Source: CAZGSG01 sp964528095
GTDB taxonomy: Bacteria > Bacteroidota > Bacteroidia > Chitinophagales > Chitinophagaceae
Reading direction: 5' to 3'
NCBI GenBank assembly: GCA_964528095.1
Contig: CAZGSG010000206.1
Coordinates: 1 to 10,594, forward strand
Length of the DNA: 10,594 nucleotides
Part shown: positions 1 to 6,086 of the stretch, piece by piece
Layout of the letters: every line of letters starts with the position of its first letter
Numbering within the stretch: position 1 is the stretch's first letter
Position numbers and translations under genes: made by a program
The notes under the pieces: generated by a model
What the model was told of the DNA's origin: nothing
The model's database searches: none
The model's input: the letters and a program-made list of their open reading frames with translations, nothing else

Positions 1-1
1 C

Positions 2-64
2 TGGAAAGACCGTTATAACCAGCTTGACAATCTATTATTAACACTTCAAAGCAAAGGAAAATGA
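2..64 (+). CDS. 3' end of probable ArsR-family regulator (partial)
   Basis: Only the last 20 codons are in the window, ending in TGA at 62-64. The tail reads WKDRYNQLDNLLLTLQSKGK. A tail of the type FW-(E/K)-(E/D)-R-x-x-x-LD-x-x-L is typical of ArsR-type winged-helix repressors, which in Bacteroidota often sit directly before AHSA1-like SRPBCC genes. The stop codon overlaps the ATG of the next gene (ATGA), so the two are probably translationally coupled. The overlap and open frame are seen directly. The family is inferred from a very short tail and from context, and an SRPBCC protein with a similar C-terminal helix is the main alternative. Confidence 0.5.
   Translation, partial: WKDRYNQLDNLLLTLQSKGK
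53..58 (+). promoter_or_regulatory. Purine-rich ribosome binding site (AAAGGA)
   Basis: AAAGGA lies two bases before the ATG at 61, inside the last codons of the upstream gene. It is one of the few purine-rich RBS-like sequences in this window and supports the ATG at 61 as the true start. Confidence 0.45.
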
Positions 65-564
65 AAAGCAATTTACAGTTCGACTTCGTTGCAGACAAGG
101 AAAAAAATACACTCACCATCAAAAGAGAGTTCGCCGCTAACCGCCAGTTGGTTTGGGATTGTTATACCAAAAGCGAACTACTTGATCAATGGTTTGCACC
201 CAAACCCTTCACCACGAAAACCAAATCGATGGATTTTAGAGAAGGTGGTCACTGGTTATATGCAATGGTAGACCCTGCAGGACCTGAGTATTGGGGACGT
301 ATGGATTATGTAAAGATCAATCCCATTGAAAATTATACCGGCCTTGATGCGTTTTGTAATGAAAAAGGTGAGTTTAATCCTGAACTTCCGCGGGCCGATT
401 GGGATGTAAGATTTCTTGACCATGCAGGTAATTCGCTTGTACAAACCGTGGTTACTTATAATTCACTGGCAGATTTAGAAACTGTGATCCAGATGGGCAT
501 GAAAGAAGGAATGACTTCAACCCTTGAAAGACTGGATGAGTTACTGGAAAAATTAAATAAGTAA
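61..564 (+). CDS. SRPBCC / AHSA1-like domain protein
   Basis: A 167-residue cytoplasmic protein of the START/Bet v1-like (SRPBCC) superfamily, in the branch related to the Hsp90 ATPase activator Aha1 C-terminal domain. The family motif is seen at about residues 21-45, a positively charged strand followed by a helix with the W-D-C-Y-T-K...WF pattern, then the DFREGGHWLYAM strand at 58-69. The C-terminal amphipathic helix (about 145-165) ends in LERLDELLEKL, which is the usual end of the family. These domains form a cavity for a hydrophobic ligand, and the ligand of most bacterial members is unknown. No signal peptide is present. The start is supported by an AAAGGA sequence and the ATGA overlap with the upstream gene. 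It is followed 39 bp later by a second SRPBCC gene, probably in the same operon. Confidence 0.9.
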   Translation: MKSNLQFDFVADKEKNTLTIKREFAANRQLVWDCYTKSELLDQWFAPKPFTTKTKSMDFREGGHWLYAMVDPAGPEYWGRMDYVKINPIENYTGLDAFCNEKGEFNPELPRADWDVRFLDHAGNSLVQTVVTYNSLADLETVIQMGMKEGMTSTLERLDELLEKLNK

Positions 565-603
565 GAGAATTCCTAATATGCTAATTAATAAAACGGATCA
601 AAA

Positions 604-1020
604 ATGAATACTACAAAAATTACAGTGGCAACAACCGTTGCTGCCACTGTAAATAAAGCCTGGGACTATTGGACAAATCCCGATCATATCACCAAATGGA
701 ATTTTGCTTCTGATGACTGGCACTGCCCAGCCGCGTCAAACGATCTGAAGGTTGGCGGAAAGATGAAATCGAGAATGGAAGCTAAAGATGGTAGTTTTGG
801 ATTCGACTTCGAAGGGATCTATGACGAAATAATTGATCAGCAAAAAATCAGTTATACAATGGGCGATGGCAGACAGGCAACCACCTATTTTGAGAGCCTG
901 GATGGCAAGACCAGGATCACCACCACTTTTGATGCTGAAAAACAGAACCCTGCAGAGATGCAACGCGGTGGCTGGCAGGCGATCCTTGATAATTTCAAAA
1001 AATGTGTTGAGAATAACTAA
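604..1020 (+). CDS. SRPBCC / AHSA1-like domain protein (second copy)
   Basis: A 138-residue SRPBCC protein, shorter than the neighbour and divergent from it. It shows the family layout: N-terminal strand (KITVATTVAATVNKAWDYWT, residues 5-24) leading into the HITKWNFASDDWHCP segment, a lysine/glycine-rich hairpin with VGGKM near residue 51, the strand pattern ending in TRITTTFDAE, and a C-terminal GGWQAILDNFKKCV helix. This arrangement matches the small AHSA1-like proteins often called polyketide cyclase or DUF1428-neighbour SRPBCC proteins, and the ligand cannot be read from sequence. It lies 39 bp after the first copy on the same strand and is followed directly by a strong hairpin, so the transcript of this operon probably ends here. 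Confidence 0.9.
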   Translation: MNTTKITVATTVAATVNKAWDYWTNPDHITKWNFASDDWHCPAASNDLKVGGKMKSRMEAKDGSFGFDFEGIYDEIIDQQKISYTMGDGRQATTYFESLDGKTRITTTFDAEKQNPAEMQRGGWQAILDNFKKCVENN

Positions 1021-1026
1021 ATTCAG

Positions 1027-1062
1027 AAACAAAGACTGGTTCAATATGATCGGTCTTTGTTT
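1027..1062 (+). terminator. Intrinsic terminator after the SRPBCC pair
   Basis: A perfect 10-bp inverted repeat has arms AAACAAAGAC (1027-1036) and GTCTTTGTTT (1053-1062). The stem can extend inward five more pairs with G-T wobbles, leaving a six-base loop CAATAT (1042-1047). The 3' arm ends in T-rich sequence. It begins seven bases after the stop codon of the upstream gene. An A-rich upstream arm and a T-rich downstream arm allow it to work in either direction. The following gene therefore likely depends on read-through or on a promoter in the 1063-1083 AT-rich stretch or inside the hairpin region. Confidence 0.8.
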
Positions 1063-1083
1063 AATCTCTAATTTTTTATAAAC

Positions 1084-1704
1084 ATGGCACAATACGATCC
1101 GGCAGTTGAAGCATATATTGACAATTCAGCCGATTTTGCAAAACCAATCCTGCTGCATGTACGTAAGCTCATTCACAAAACCTGCCCAACAGTTGAAGAA
1201 GCCATAAAATGGGGTATACCTCATTTCGATTATAAAGGAGGGATCATGTGTATGTTGGCAGCCTATAAAGGTCATTGCTCTTTTACGTTTCATAAGGCAC
1301 CGAACATGCGTGATAAAAGGCTAAAAGAAAGTCTGCAGGTCAAAGCCATACAACGCTATATGGGTAAGCTGACCACTTTAGCCGATCTGCCAGCTGATAA
1401 AGAGCTGGTAGCTTATATAAAAGAAGCGATGGTTATAAATGAAACCGGGGCTAAAACAACAAAGCCGGCAAAAATAAAACCAGCCAGTACAGCGGTAACG
1501 GAAGCACCGGATTATTTTACAAAAATGCTGGCAGCTGATGCTAAAGCCAGCAAAATATTCAACGAACAATCTCCCTCGTTTCGAAAAAATTATATCGTTT
1601 GGATAACAGATGCGAAGACAGATGCTACCCGGCAAAAAAGAATAGAACAGTCACTGGAATGGATAGCGCAGGGAAAAGGCAGGTTTTGGCAATATGAGAA
1701 ATAA
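1084..1704 (+). CDS. DUF1801 + YdeI/OmpD-associated (OmdA) fusion protein
   Basis: A 206-residue soluble protein with two domains. Residues about 5-118 match the DUF1801 (YdhG-like) fold, with the signature EEAIKWGIPHFDYKGG at 38-53 followed by MCMLAAYKGHCSFTFH. Residues about 141-200 match the 'bacteriocin-protection, YdeI/OmpD-associated' (OmdA) domain, with the signature SPSFRKNYIVWI (163-174) and the basic A-T-R-x-x-R-I stretch (181-187). A Lys/Thr/Pro/Ala-rich linker (about 122-140) joins them. This two-domain layout is common in Bacteroidota, while in other bacteria each domain can stand alone. The molecular role is not established for either domain. No export signal is present. It ends 42 bp before a convergent minus-strand gene. 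Confidence 0.88.
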   Translation: MAQYDPAVEAYIDNSADFAKPILLHVRKLIHKTCPTVEEAIKWGIPHFDYKGGIMCMLAAYKGHCSFTFHKAPNMRDKRLKESLQVKAIQRYMGKLTTLADLPADKELVAYIKEAMVINETGAKTTKPAKIKPASTAVTEAPDYFTKMLAADAKASKIFNEQSPSFRKNYIVWITDAKTDATRQKRIEQSLEWIAQGKGRFWQYEK

Positions 1705-1746
1705 CACATTTTGTGAAAGTAGTCGACCTGATCCGGATAACAGCAC

Positions 1747-2364
1747 CTATCTATCATTATATATTTCAAACACAAAACAGGGCCAGGTTACTTTCTTATA
1801 AAGCCCTTTCAGACGCCAGGGTTCATAGGTGGAAGTAACATACAGGGTCCTGCCGGGATATTGAGGTGAAGTAAACCGCGCCTGTTTGTTTTTTAATCCG
1901 AGAAAATAACCCGAGTCAAGGAATACATAACCAATCTGTTTAAACTCTTCCATCAACCGGTTGCCCAGATCGGCTCTGTGTAGTGTATGGGCCATTCGCC
2001 AATCAGCCTGCGGATTTACATCAACATAAATAGTAGAAAGCGGCATCACGAGTGTATCGCCTGTTGTATCTACTACAATCGACCGGTGTAGCGCGGCAAA
2101 CTCACCCCGGGTAGCATGTATAAAATCGGCGGAATAGTCTTTCATGAATTGCTGCACGCAGGGCAGGCTGCTGCACGCGGCCAGCGCCATCAACTCCGTT
2201 GCACTTAGTGCATCCCTGACAGGTGCGGGCGGCGCGTCCTTTAATTCATCTTCCTGCGTCTTATCCAACTCATCCAGGCTAATGGCCCGTTTGTTCGAAG
2301 GACTGCTGCAGGCAAATAGTATGCATAGCATAAATGAGAAGAGTATTTTTTTCGCTGGCTTCAT
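1747..2364 (-). CDS. Predicted lipoprotein of unknown function
   Basis: A 205-residue protein starting with a short basic N-region, a hydrophobic core and a lipobox ending ILFAC, so lipidation is predicted at Cys19. The mature part starts with a polar, acidic, Pro-rich segment (about residues 30-50) that looks like a tether, then a compact domain. Two cysteines at 64 and 69 (ACSSLPC) and one at 196 could form a disulphide in the periplasm. I do not recognise a family. The start lies 14 bp after the stop of the 2379-2825 gene on the same strand, so the two are very probably co-transcribed and may act together at the envelope. No clear terminator is seen in the short convergent space 1705-1746. 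Confidence 0.8.
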   Translation of the reverse strand: MKPAKKILFSFMLCILFACSSPSNKRAISLDELDKTQEDELKDAPPAPVRDALSATELMALAACSSLPCVQQFMKDYSADFIHATRGEFAALHRSIVVDTTGDTLVMPLSTIYVDVNPQADWRMAHTLHRADLGNRLMEEFKQIGYVFLDSGYFLGLKNKQARFTSPQYPGRTLYVTSTYEPWRLKGLYKKVTWPCFVFEIYNDR

Positions 2365-2378
2365 ATCAATACCGTATA

Positions 2379-2825
2379 TTATTTTACCCGGTAAAAAACA
2401 TAACTTATCGTATCATAGATACTGTTTGGGTTCAACACCATTTTATCCACCTTTGATACTTTTGAATCATAGGGCGTGACATAGGCTATGAAAAAATTGA
2501 GCAGCGTATCACCATTTTGACCCACGGCTACCAACCGCGGATAATAGGCCGTGTTGCTACCTCCGATAATATCATATTTGCCGCTGATCCTGACCGTGTC
2601 TGTCTGTTCGCCCAGCACATATTTACCTGTAAAACTGTTATCCCTTTTCAAACGGAAAAGAATAAATGCCTTTGCTGATCTTCCCGCCCATTGGCCCAAA
2701 TGTTCTTCATCCTGGCGTACTACTTCCATGTCAAAAAGATCCTCTTTTTTTTCATCAAACCATTTTCTGGCAAGCAGGAATAGTGCAACCAGGATACCAA
2801 ACAGGAATAAATAATACAACCTCAT
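2379..2825 (-). CDS. Membrane-anchored protein, possible lipocalin-like barrel
   Basis: A 148-residue protein with one N-terminal hydrophobic segment (LYYLFLFGILVALFLLA, residues 3-19) followed by a basic RKWFDEKKE stretch. This fits either a signal anchor or an uncleaved signal peptide, and no lipobox is present. The rest is predicted to be mostly beta strands: GQWAGRS, FILFRLKRDNSFTGKY, DTVRISGKYDI, YYPRLVAVGQNGDTLLNFFIAYVT. A G-x-W motif followed by alternating strands with 'SFTGKY' and 'GKYDI' turns resembles small lipocalin-like proteins of Bacteroidota, but this is inference. It is first in a probable two-gene unit with the lipoprotein 14 bp downstream, and lies 67 bp after the stop of the next upstream gene. 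Confidence 0.78.
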   Translation of the reverse strand: MRLYYLFLFGILVALFLLARKWFDEKKEDLFDMEVVRQDEEHLGQWAGRSAKAFILFRLKRDNSFTGKYVLGEQTDTVRISGKYDIIGGSNTAYYPRLVAVGQNGDTLLNFFIAYVTPYDSKVSKVDKMVLNPNSIYDTISYVFYRVK

Positions 2826-2892
2826 GTCAGAAGTTTTAAACTATTGTATGATCGTTTTCCGATACCTGCATTCTTCCAGCCACTCATCCTGG

Positions 2893-3612
2893 TTATTCGC
2901 ATTGATAGGCATAAGTATAGCTAAAAGTAATGCCGCCCCTGGTAAGTTTGCAGCCTACGATTTTTCCATCATTATCAAAATCATAACTGATATTAAAAAG
3001 ATCAGAACCCTCTTCCCATACCTTCACCAAATGGGTATTGCGAACCAGCATATCACCCGAGCCGCGTTCGATCAGGTGCTGCAGCTGCATGAAATCACCC
3101 GTCGCATTTTTTTTATCAGGATAATATTCAAAACGCCGCCCATTCGATTCTTCAACAAGGTTTCCATTCACCCATGTATAGGTAGTGGTTTCAATTGTTT
3201 GTGTACTCGAATTGGTCCGGGTGGTTTTGATCAATTGTGTGCCACTGTATTCATGCGCATAGTTATACCAGTTCAAACCGTTGGAGGAAAACGCAACCCG
3301 TTCGTTTGTCACCATATCATTGCTATTCAGGGTAATGGTGCTTCTCTTCGAAAAATTGCCATTCAATGTCCGGGTATGCGTAACAGTGTTTCCACTATAG
3401 CTGAACACGGAATAGTATTGGCCATCGTCAATCGTTTCAATCCTGCCGCTTGTATTATAGGTAAATTTGGTGATGGTGCCACCGCCTGCAATCGACGCAA
3501 TGAGACGGCATGGTGGCTTTGGAGCCGGGGCGTCCTTGTTTTTGTTACAGCCGGCAACCATGGTCAATACCATTATTATTGGGATCAGCAGGAATACCTG
3601 TTTTCTTCTCAT
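2893..3612 (-). CDS. Lipoprotein with YD/DUF4595-like beta repeats
   Basis: A 239-residue protein with a lipobox MVAGC, giving a predicted lipidated Cys22 and a short charged Pro-rich tether (KNKDAPAPKPP). The mature part is a chain of beta hairpins of the type 'I-x-x-F-x-Y-N-x-x-G-R-I-x-x-I' (KFTYNTSGRIETI at about 49-61), then YAHEYSGTQLIKTTR, YTWVNGNLVEES, RRFEYYPDK, and near the end NISYDFDNDGKIVGCKL. This alternation of Y-x-Y strands and 'N/G-x-L/I' turns is typical of the RHS/YD-like DUF4595 and related outer-membrane lipoproteins of Bacteroidota, which have no known biochemical role. It is separated from the upstream gene by an unusual 110-bp hairpin-rich spacer. Confidence 0.82.
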   Translation of the reverse strand: MRRKQVFLLIPIIMVLTMVAGCNKNKDAPAPKPPCRLIASIAGGGTITKFTYNTSGRIETIDDGQYYSVFSYSGNTVTHTRTLNGNFSKRSTITLNSNDMVTNERVAFSSNGLNWYNYAHEYSGTQLIKTTRTNSSTQTIETTTYTWVNGNLVEESNGRRFEYYPDKKNATGDFMQLQHLIERGSGDMLVRNTHLVKVWEEGSDLFNISYDFDNDGKIVGCKLTRGGITFSYTYAYQCE

Positions 3613-3735
3613 ACTAGTGCTTTAGTGGTAAAAGTGGATTTGAGATCATTCTTCTTGCATTTTGGTGAGGCAGAGTGCTGCTCTGCCTATTCGATGCGCT
3701 GTTGTTTTGTAAAGCAGGCTCGTCAAAATGACGAG
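3613..3735 (-). repeat. Hairpin-rich intergenic element, candidate dispersed repeat
   Basis: The spacer between two lipoprotein genes contains two perfect inverted repeats. One has arms AGGCAGAG (3668-3675) and CTCTGCCT (3681-3688) around five bases. The other is the palindrome CTCGTCAAAATGACGAG (3719-3735), which overlaps the stop codon of the upstream gene. Neither is followed by a T-run on the minus strand, so simple intrinsic termination is not well supported. Short elements built around CGTCATTT-TGACG-like palindromes are, as far as I recall, scattered between genes in many Bacteroidota genomes. Membership here is inference; the two hairpins are directly visible. Confidence 0.4.
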
Positions 3736-4103
3736 AGATACCATTTCCCGTTTTTACGCACCATTTCAAATGTTTCTTCCTTTGTTCCCTCGGGACCAAA
3801 AAGAATATTCACCGAAGCTGTTTCGCCGGTGATGACCGGGTCTGCCGCTACTTTTCCTTTTGAGAAATATTTTTGAAATTCTTCCTGCATGGTTTTGTCG
3901 GTTGCCGCCTTTGCGATCATTTTGCTATCGTTGTCGGCATCCATATCTACCAATGCGGCAAGCCCTTCGGTTTTACCGCTTTTGGCTGCATCAAATATGG
4001 CTTCGGCCACAGTGCGTGGATCGGTTTGGGCATCCTTATTTTTGCTGCCACAGGCGTTCAATAAAGTTGTTGCCATAAGTAAAAGAATAACTATCGATTT
4101 CAT
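3723..4103 (-). CDS. DUF4878-like small lipoprotein
   Basis: A 126-residue protein with a lipobox LNAC, predicted lipidated at Cys18, followed by GSKNKDAQTDP. The mature domain begins with a helix carrying TVAEAIFDAAKSGKTEGLAAL (residues about 31-51), then a second helix region, a strand VNILFGPEGTKEETFEMV, and the end RKNGKWYLSSF. A helix with 'A-F-x-A-x-x-x-G-x-x-x-x-L' followed by beta strands ending in 'K-N-G-x-W-Y-L' is the plan of DUF4878 / NTF2-like lipoproteins, small ligand-binding-like or immunity-like folds of unknown role. The stop codon lies inside a perfect palindrome (3719-3735). It begins 39 bp after the stop of the six-cysteine protein gene, so an operon with it is plausible. 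Confidence 0.85.
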   Translation of the reverse strand: MKSIVILLLMATTLLNACGSKNKDAQTDPRTVAEAIFDAAKSGKTEGLAALVDMDADNDSKMIAKAATDKTMQEEFQKYFSKGKVAADPVITGETASVNILFGPEGTKEETFEMVRKNGKWYLSSF

Positions 4104-4142
4104 AAGAAGAATGATTGAGTATTGAATAAATTGATTGATGGA

Positions 4143-4559
4143 TTATTGTGCGGAGGGGAGAATAACTTTTTTCCAGTCAGTGCCGCTTTTAGTAATTGCA
4201 ACCCCGGCCTTGGGGTTTACGGTTGTCGACATATAGCAGGAGCCACAGTTGCCTGTGGGCGTGCATACCAGTATATTGCCTGAGATGATGATAGAACAGG
4301 TGCCGCTGCCTGCGCAGTTGCAGCTAAAAGCGCCGGTGATATTACCGTCCTGCTTTTGCACCACAATTACGCCCTTATTATCAGCGAAACTGGTAGTGTA
4401 TCCTTTTTTTATCTCGATATTTCCCTTGTTAAAAGAAGTTCCTTCGGGCAGCGAAGCAGCGGGTAGAAAATCCATTTGCCCCTTGCCCGCCTTACGGGCT
4501 TGTGCATTCGTTAGTATAACCAGTAGCAGGGCCGCAGCCAGTAGCATGATCTTTCTCAT
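4143..4559 (-). CDS. Small secreted six-cysteine protein
   Basis: A 138-residue protein with a classical Sec signal peptide (MRKIMLLAAALLLVILTNAQ), likely cut near residues 19-20. It has no lipobox. The mature chain has six cysteines confined to residues 80-108: C80-x-C82, C88, C99, C105-x-x-C108. The spacing suggests either three disulphides or a small metal site. The flanks (about 25-75 and 112-138) are cysteine-free and rich in beta-forming residues. I do not recognise a named family. The upstream leader is a run of A and T (4560-4572) typical of Bacteroidota start regions. It lies 96 bp after the stop of the preceding gene and 39 bp before the DUF4878-like lipoprotein gene. Confidence 0.8.
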   Translation of the reverse strand: MRKIMLLAAALLLVILTNAQARKAGKGQMDFLPAASLPEGTSFNKGNIEIKKGYTTSFADNKGVIVVQKQDGNITGAFSCNCAGSGTCSIIISGNILVCTPTGNCGSCYMSTTVNPKAGVAITKSGTDWKKVILPSAQ

Positions 4560-4655
4560 AATATTTTTTTTTTAAAATGAATGAATAGTTGAATGTTTCT
4601 TTTGATTGTTGTAATGCCGGTATGTAACGAACTGCAGACCGGGTTTCTATACTTG

Positions 4656-5678
4656 TTATTTTACCAGCGAACAATCGAGTAAGCCTTCGGTGCCCCAGAA
4701 TTTGTTATACTTCAGGGGGCCGTACTTGCCGCCACCGAGATAGTCTTCCCTGAGACTTACGGAGCCGAGATAACATTTGCCATCCTCTTTATAGATCACT
4801 CTCACATAAGGGCGCACGTAACGGTAGAGGATAACACCCAATTCATTTTTCGCCACATCCTTCAACATGCCATCAAAAGGCGGTATCACCAGTTTAATGA
4901 TCTGGACGGAAGGAAGATCACGTTTTAATATGGACATTATTTTGCCTGGCGCAAGATCAGGATCGGTGATTTTTGCCGGATGTGAAAAGTAATCGGGTAG
5001 TTTGTCCATACGAAGGCTGTTTTCCCTGACGGAAGCATCCGCCACCTCACTGTTCTTCATTTGAGTCATCACATCTTTTTCATCAAATTGAAATGTAAAC
5101 ATGCCCGTTATATCGGGCCATTTTTCAATGTCTTCCAATGATCCCCATGCATTGTAGGATTTCAGGTACAGCGATACTTCAACTTTGTATTCACCATTTT
5201 TCCAATAGTAATCGCTGTTGTTAAGGAAAGGGGTAAAAAACCCGGCTCGCTGTCCCGCGGTAAAATCTTCTAACACACAGATAGTTGTTTTTGCTTTGTC
5301 TGCCGCGGGAAGGATATCGAAATTAAGAGTGGAATTATTTTCAGCGCTGTTCTCCATCTTTATATAGTGAGGTTGTTGGAGGTACTTTTGCATACCGTCG
5401 CTACGCGTGATGCGGTAGGTGGCAGCCAGGTAATAAGGCTGCGTTTTAATAGTGGCCATATTAAATGCGTCTTTTAATGCGGCATTATCTGTTTCTATCC
5501 GGCCATAGATAAAATCTGCCGATGTAAAACCTGATTTACCAGCATCGTGGTTGCTGGCAAAAGGCTGGCTGGAGAAATACATTTTACCTTTTTGCCCCTG
5601 GGCAATAACATTATCAGTTGAAGAGAGTTGTGTGCTCATGATAATAATAGATAGTTTAAGGATGAATAATCGGTTCAT
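4656..5678 (-). CDS. Secreted protein of unknown function (about 340 aa)
   Basis: Starting at the ATG at 5678 the protein has 340 residues with a signal peptide (MNRLFILKLSIIIMSTQLSS...), cut probably after ...NVIA or nearby. The frame is open upstream to a GTG at 5720, which would add 14 polar residues before the hydrophobic core; the inner ATG gives the normal signal peptide layout and is preferred. The mature chain is mixed alpha/beta with a segment KGKMYFSSQPFASNHDAGKS near the N-terminus and a C-terminal domain containing YRYVRPYVRVIYKEDGKCY and GKYGPLKYNKFWGTEGLLDC. The N-terminal pattern recurs in Bacteroidota secreted proteins with beta-sandwich folds, but I cannot name a family. Two late cysteines may pair. 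It follows a probable broken secreted ORF. Confidence 0.8.
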   Translation of the reverse strand: MNRLFILKLSIIIMSTQLSSTDNVIAQGQKGKMYFSSQPFASNHDAGKSGFTSADFIYGRIETDNAALKDAFNMATIKTQPYYLAATYRITRSDGMQKYLQQPHYIKMENSAENNSTLNFDILPAADKAKTTICVLEDFTAGQRAGFFTPFLNNSDYYWKNGEYKVEVSLYLKSYNAWGSLEDIEKWPDITGMFTFQFDEKDVMTQMKNSEVADASVRENSLRMDKLPDYFSHPAKITDPDLAPGKIMSILKRDLPSVQIIKLVIPPFDGMLKDVAKNELGVILYRYVRPYVRVIYKEDGKCYLGSVSLREDYLGGGKYGPLKYNKFWGTEGLLDCSLVK

Positions 5679-5716
5679 GGTATTTATGGTTAATGGTTCT
5701 GAATTTTCTTTTAGCT

Positions 5717-5949
5717 TCACTCGCTATCAAAACCGGCAACAATCTTTCCGTTGCCCGCAATGCTTTCGTACAGCGCCATCTGCCACCAGGTATTCTTTGT
5801 TTTATTAATTATGGAATAACTTATCGCACTGGTGTTGATTTCTTCCTTTCACCCTATGGTGTGGTGTAAGTAATGCTATCAGAAGTTTGAGTTTGTGCGC
5901 AGACTTGCATAAAAAAAAGGCTTAGGCATAAGGCTAATATTTTTTTCAT
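5717..5949 (-). pseudogene. Short signal-peptide ORF followed by out-of-frame remnant
   Basis: An ATG at 5949 opens MKKILALCLSLFFMQVCAQT, a good Sec signal peptide, followed by QTSDSITYTTP and a TAG at 5854-5856: 31 residues in all. From 5848 to 5717 another frame is open for 43 codons (KEEINTSAISYSIINKTKN..., ending AGFDSE and TGA), with a protein-like composition. In this second frame a TGA (5849-5851) lies just before it, and the first frame is closed by the TAG, so one single-base indel cannot join them; at least two changes or a small deletion would be needed. It is either a decayed small secreted protein or a true 31-residue peptide next to a chance open stretch. The last TGA overlaps the possible GTG at 5720 of the next gene. 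Confidence 0.4.
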
Positions 5950-6086
5950 TCCTGAGATTTATTTTTAGGTTGGATGGAATCTGGTAAAACTGTTTCTCCA
6001 GCTAATAAAATTGACCTGCACCGTTTCATAGTATAAAATTAAAATGACCGGGTATTGGGTCTAATCACTCAAAAAGAGGATTTTTC
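5950..6086. other. AT-rich spacer downstream of the fibre gene
   Basis: Between the end of the second S74 gene and the short signal-peptide ORF there is AT-rich sequence without a coding signal on either strand. A weak hairpin AAAAA-GAGGA-TTTTT (about 6070-6084) directly after the stop could help terminate the fibre transcript, but its stem is only five A-T pairs. I see no TAnnTTTG promoter match here. Confidence 0.35.

Noticed and set aside
1705..1746. Bidirectional terminator in the convergent spacer
   Set aside because: The best hairpin is CACA-TTT-TGTG with four pairs, and there is no T-run long enough.
2824..3876. Open frame of 350 codons on the plus strand
   Set aside because: It lies opposite two lipoprotein genes that have clear lipoboxes and family-like content. 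Its translation is rich in Cys, His and Ile without a domain pattern, so it is an antisense shadow.
4607..4642. Terminator between 4560 and 4655
   Set aside because: Only a five-pair CCGGT/ACCGG match with a 16-base loop and no T-run is seen.
4656..5720. GTG start at 5720 for the 340-residue secreted protein
   Set aside because: It would put 14 polar residues before the signal peptide. The ATG at 5678 gives the usual short basic start and hydrophobic core.
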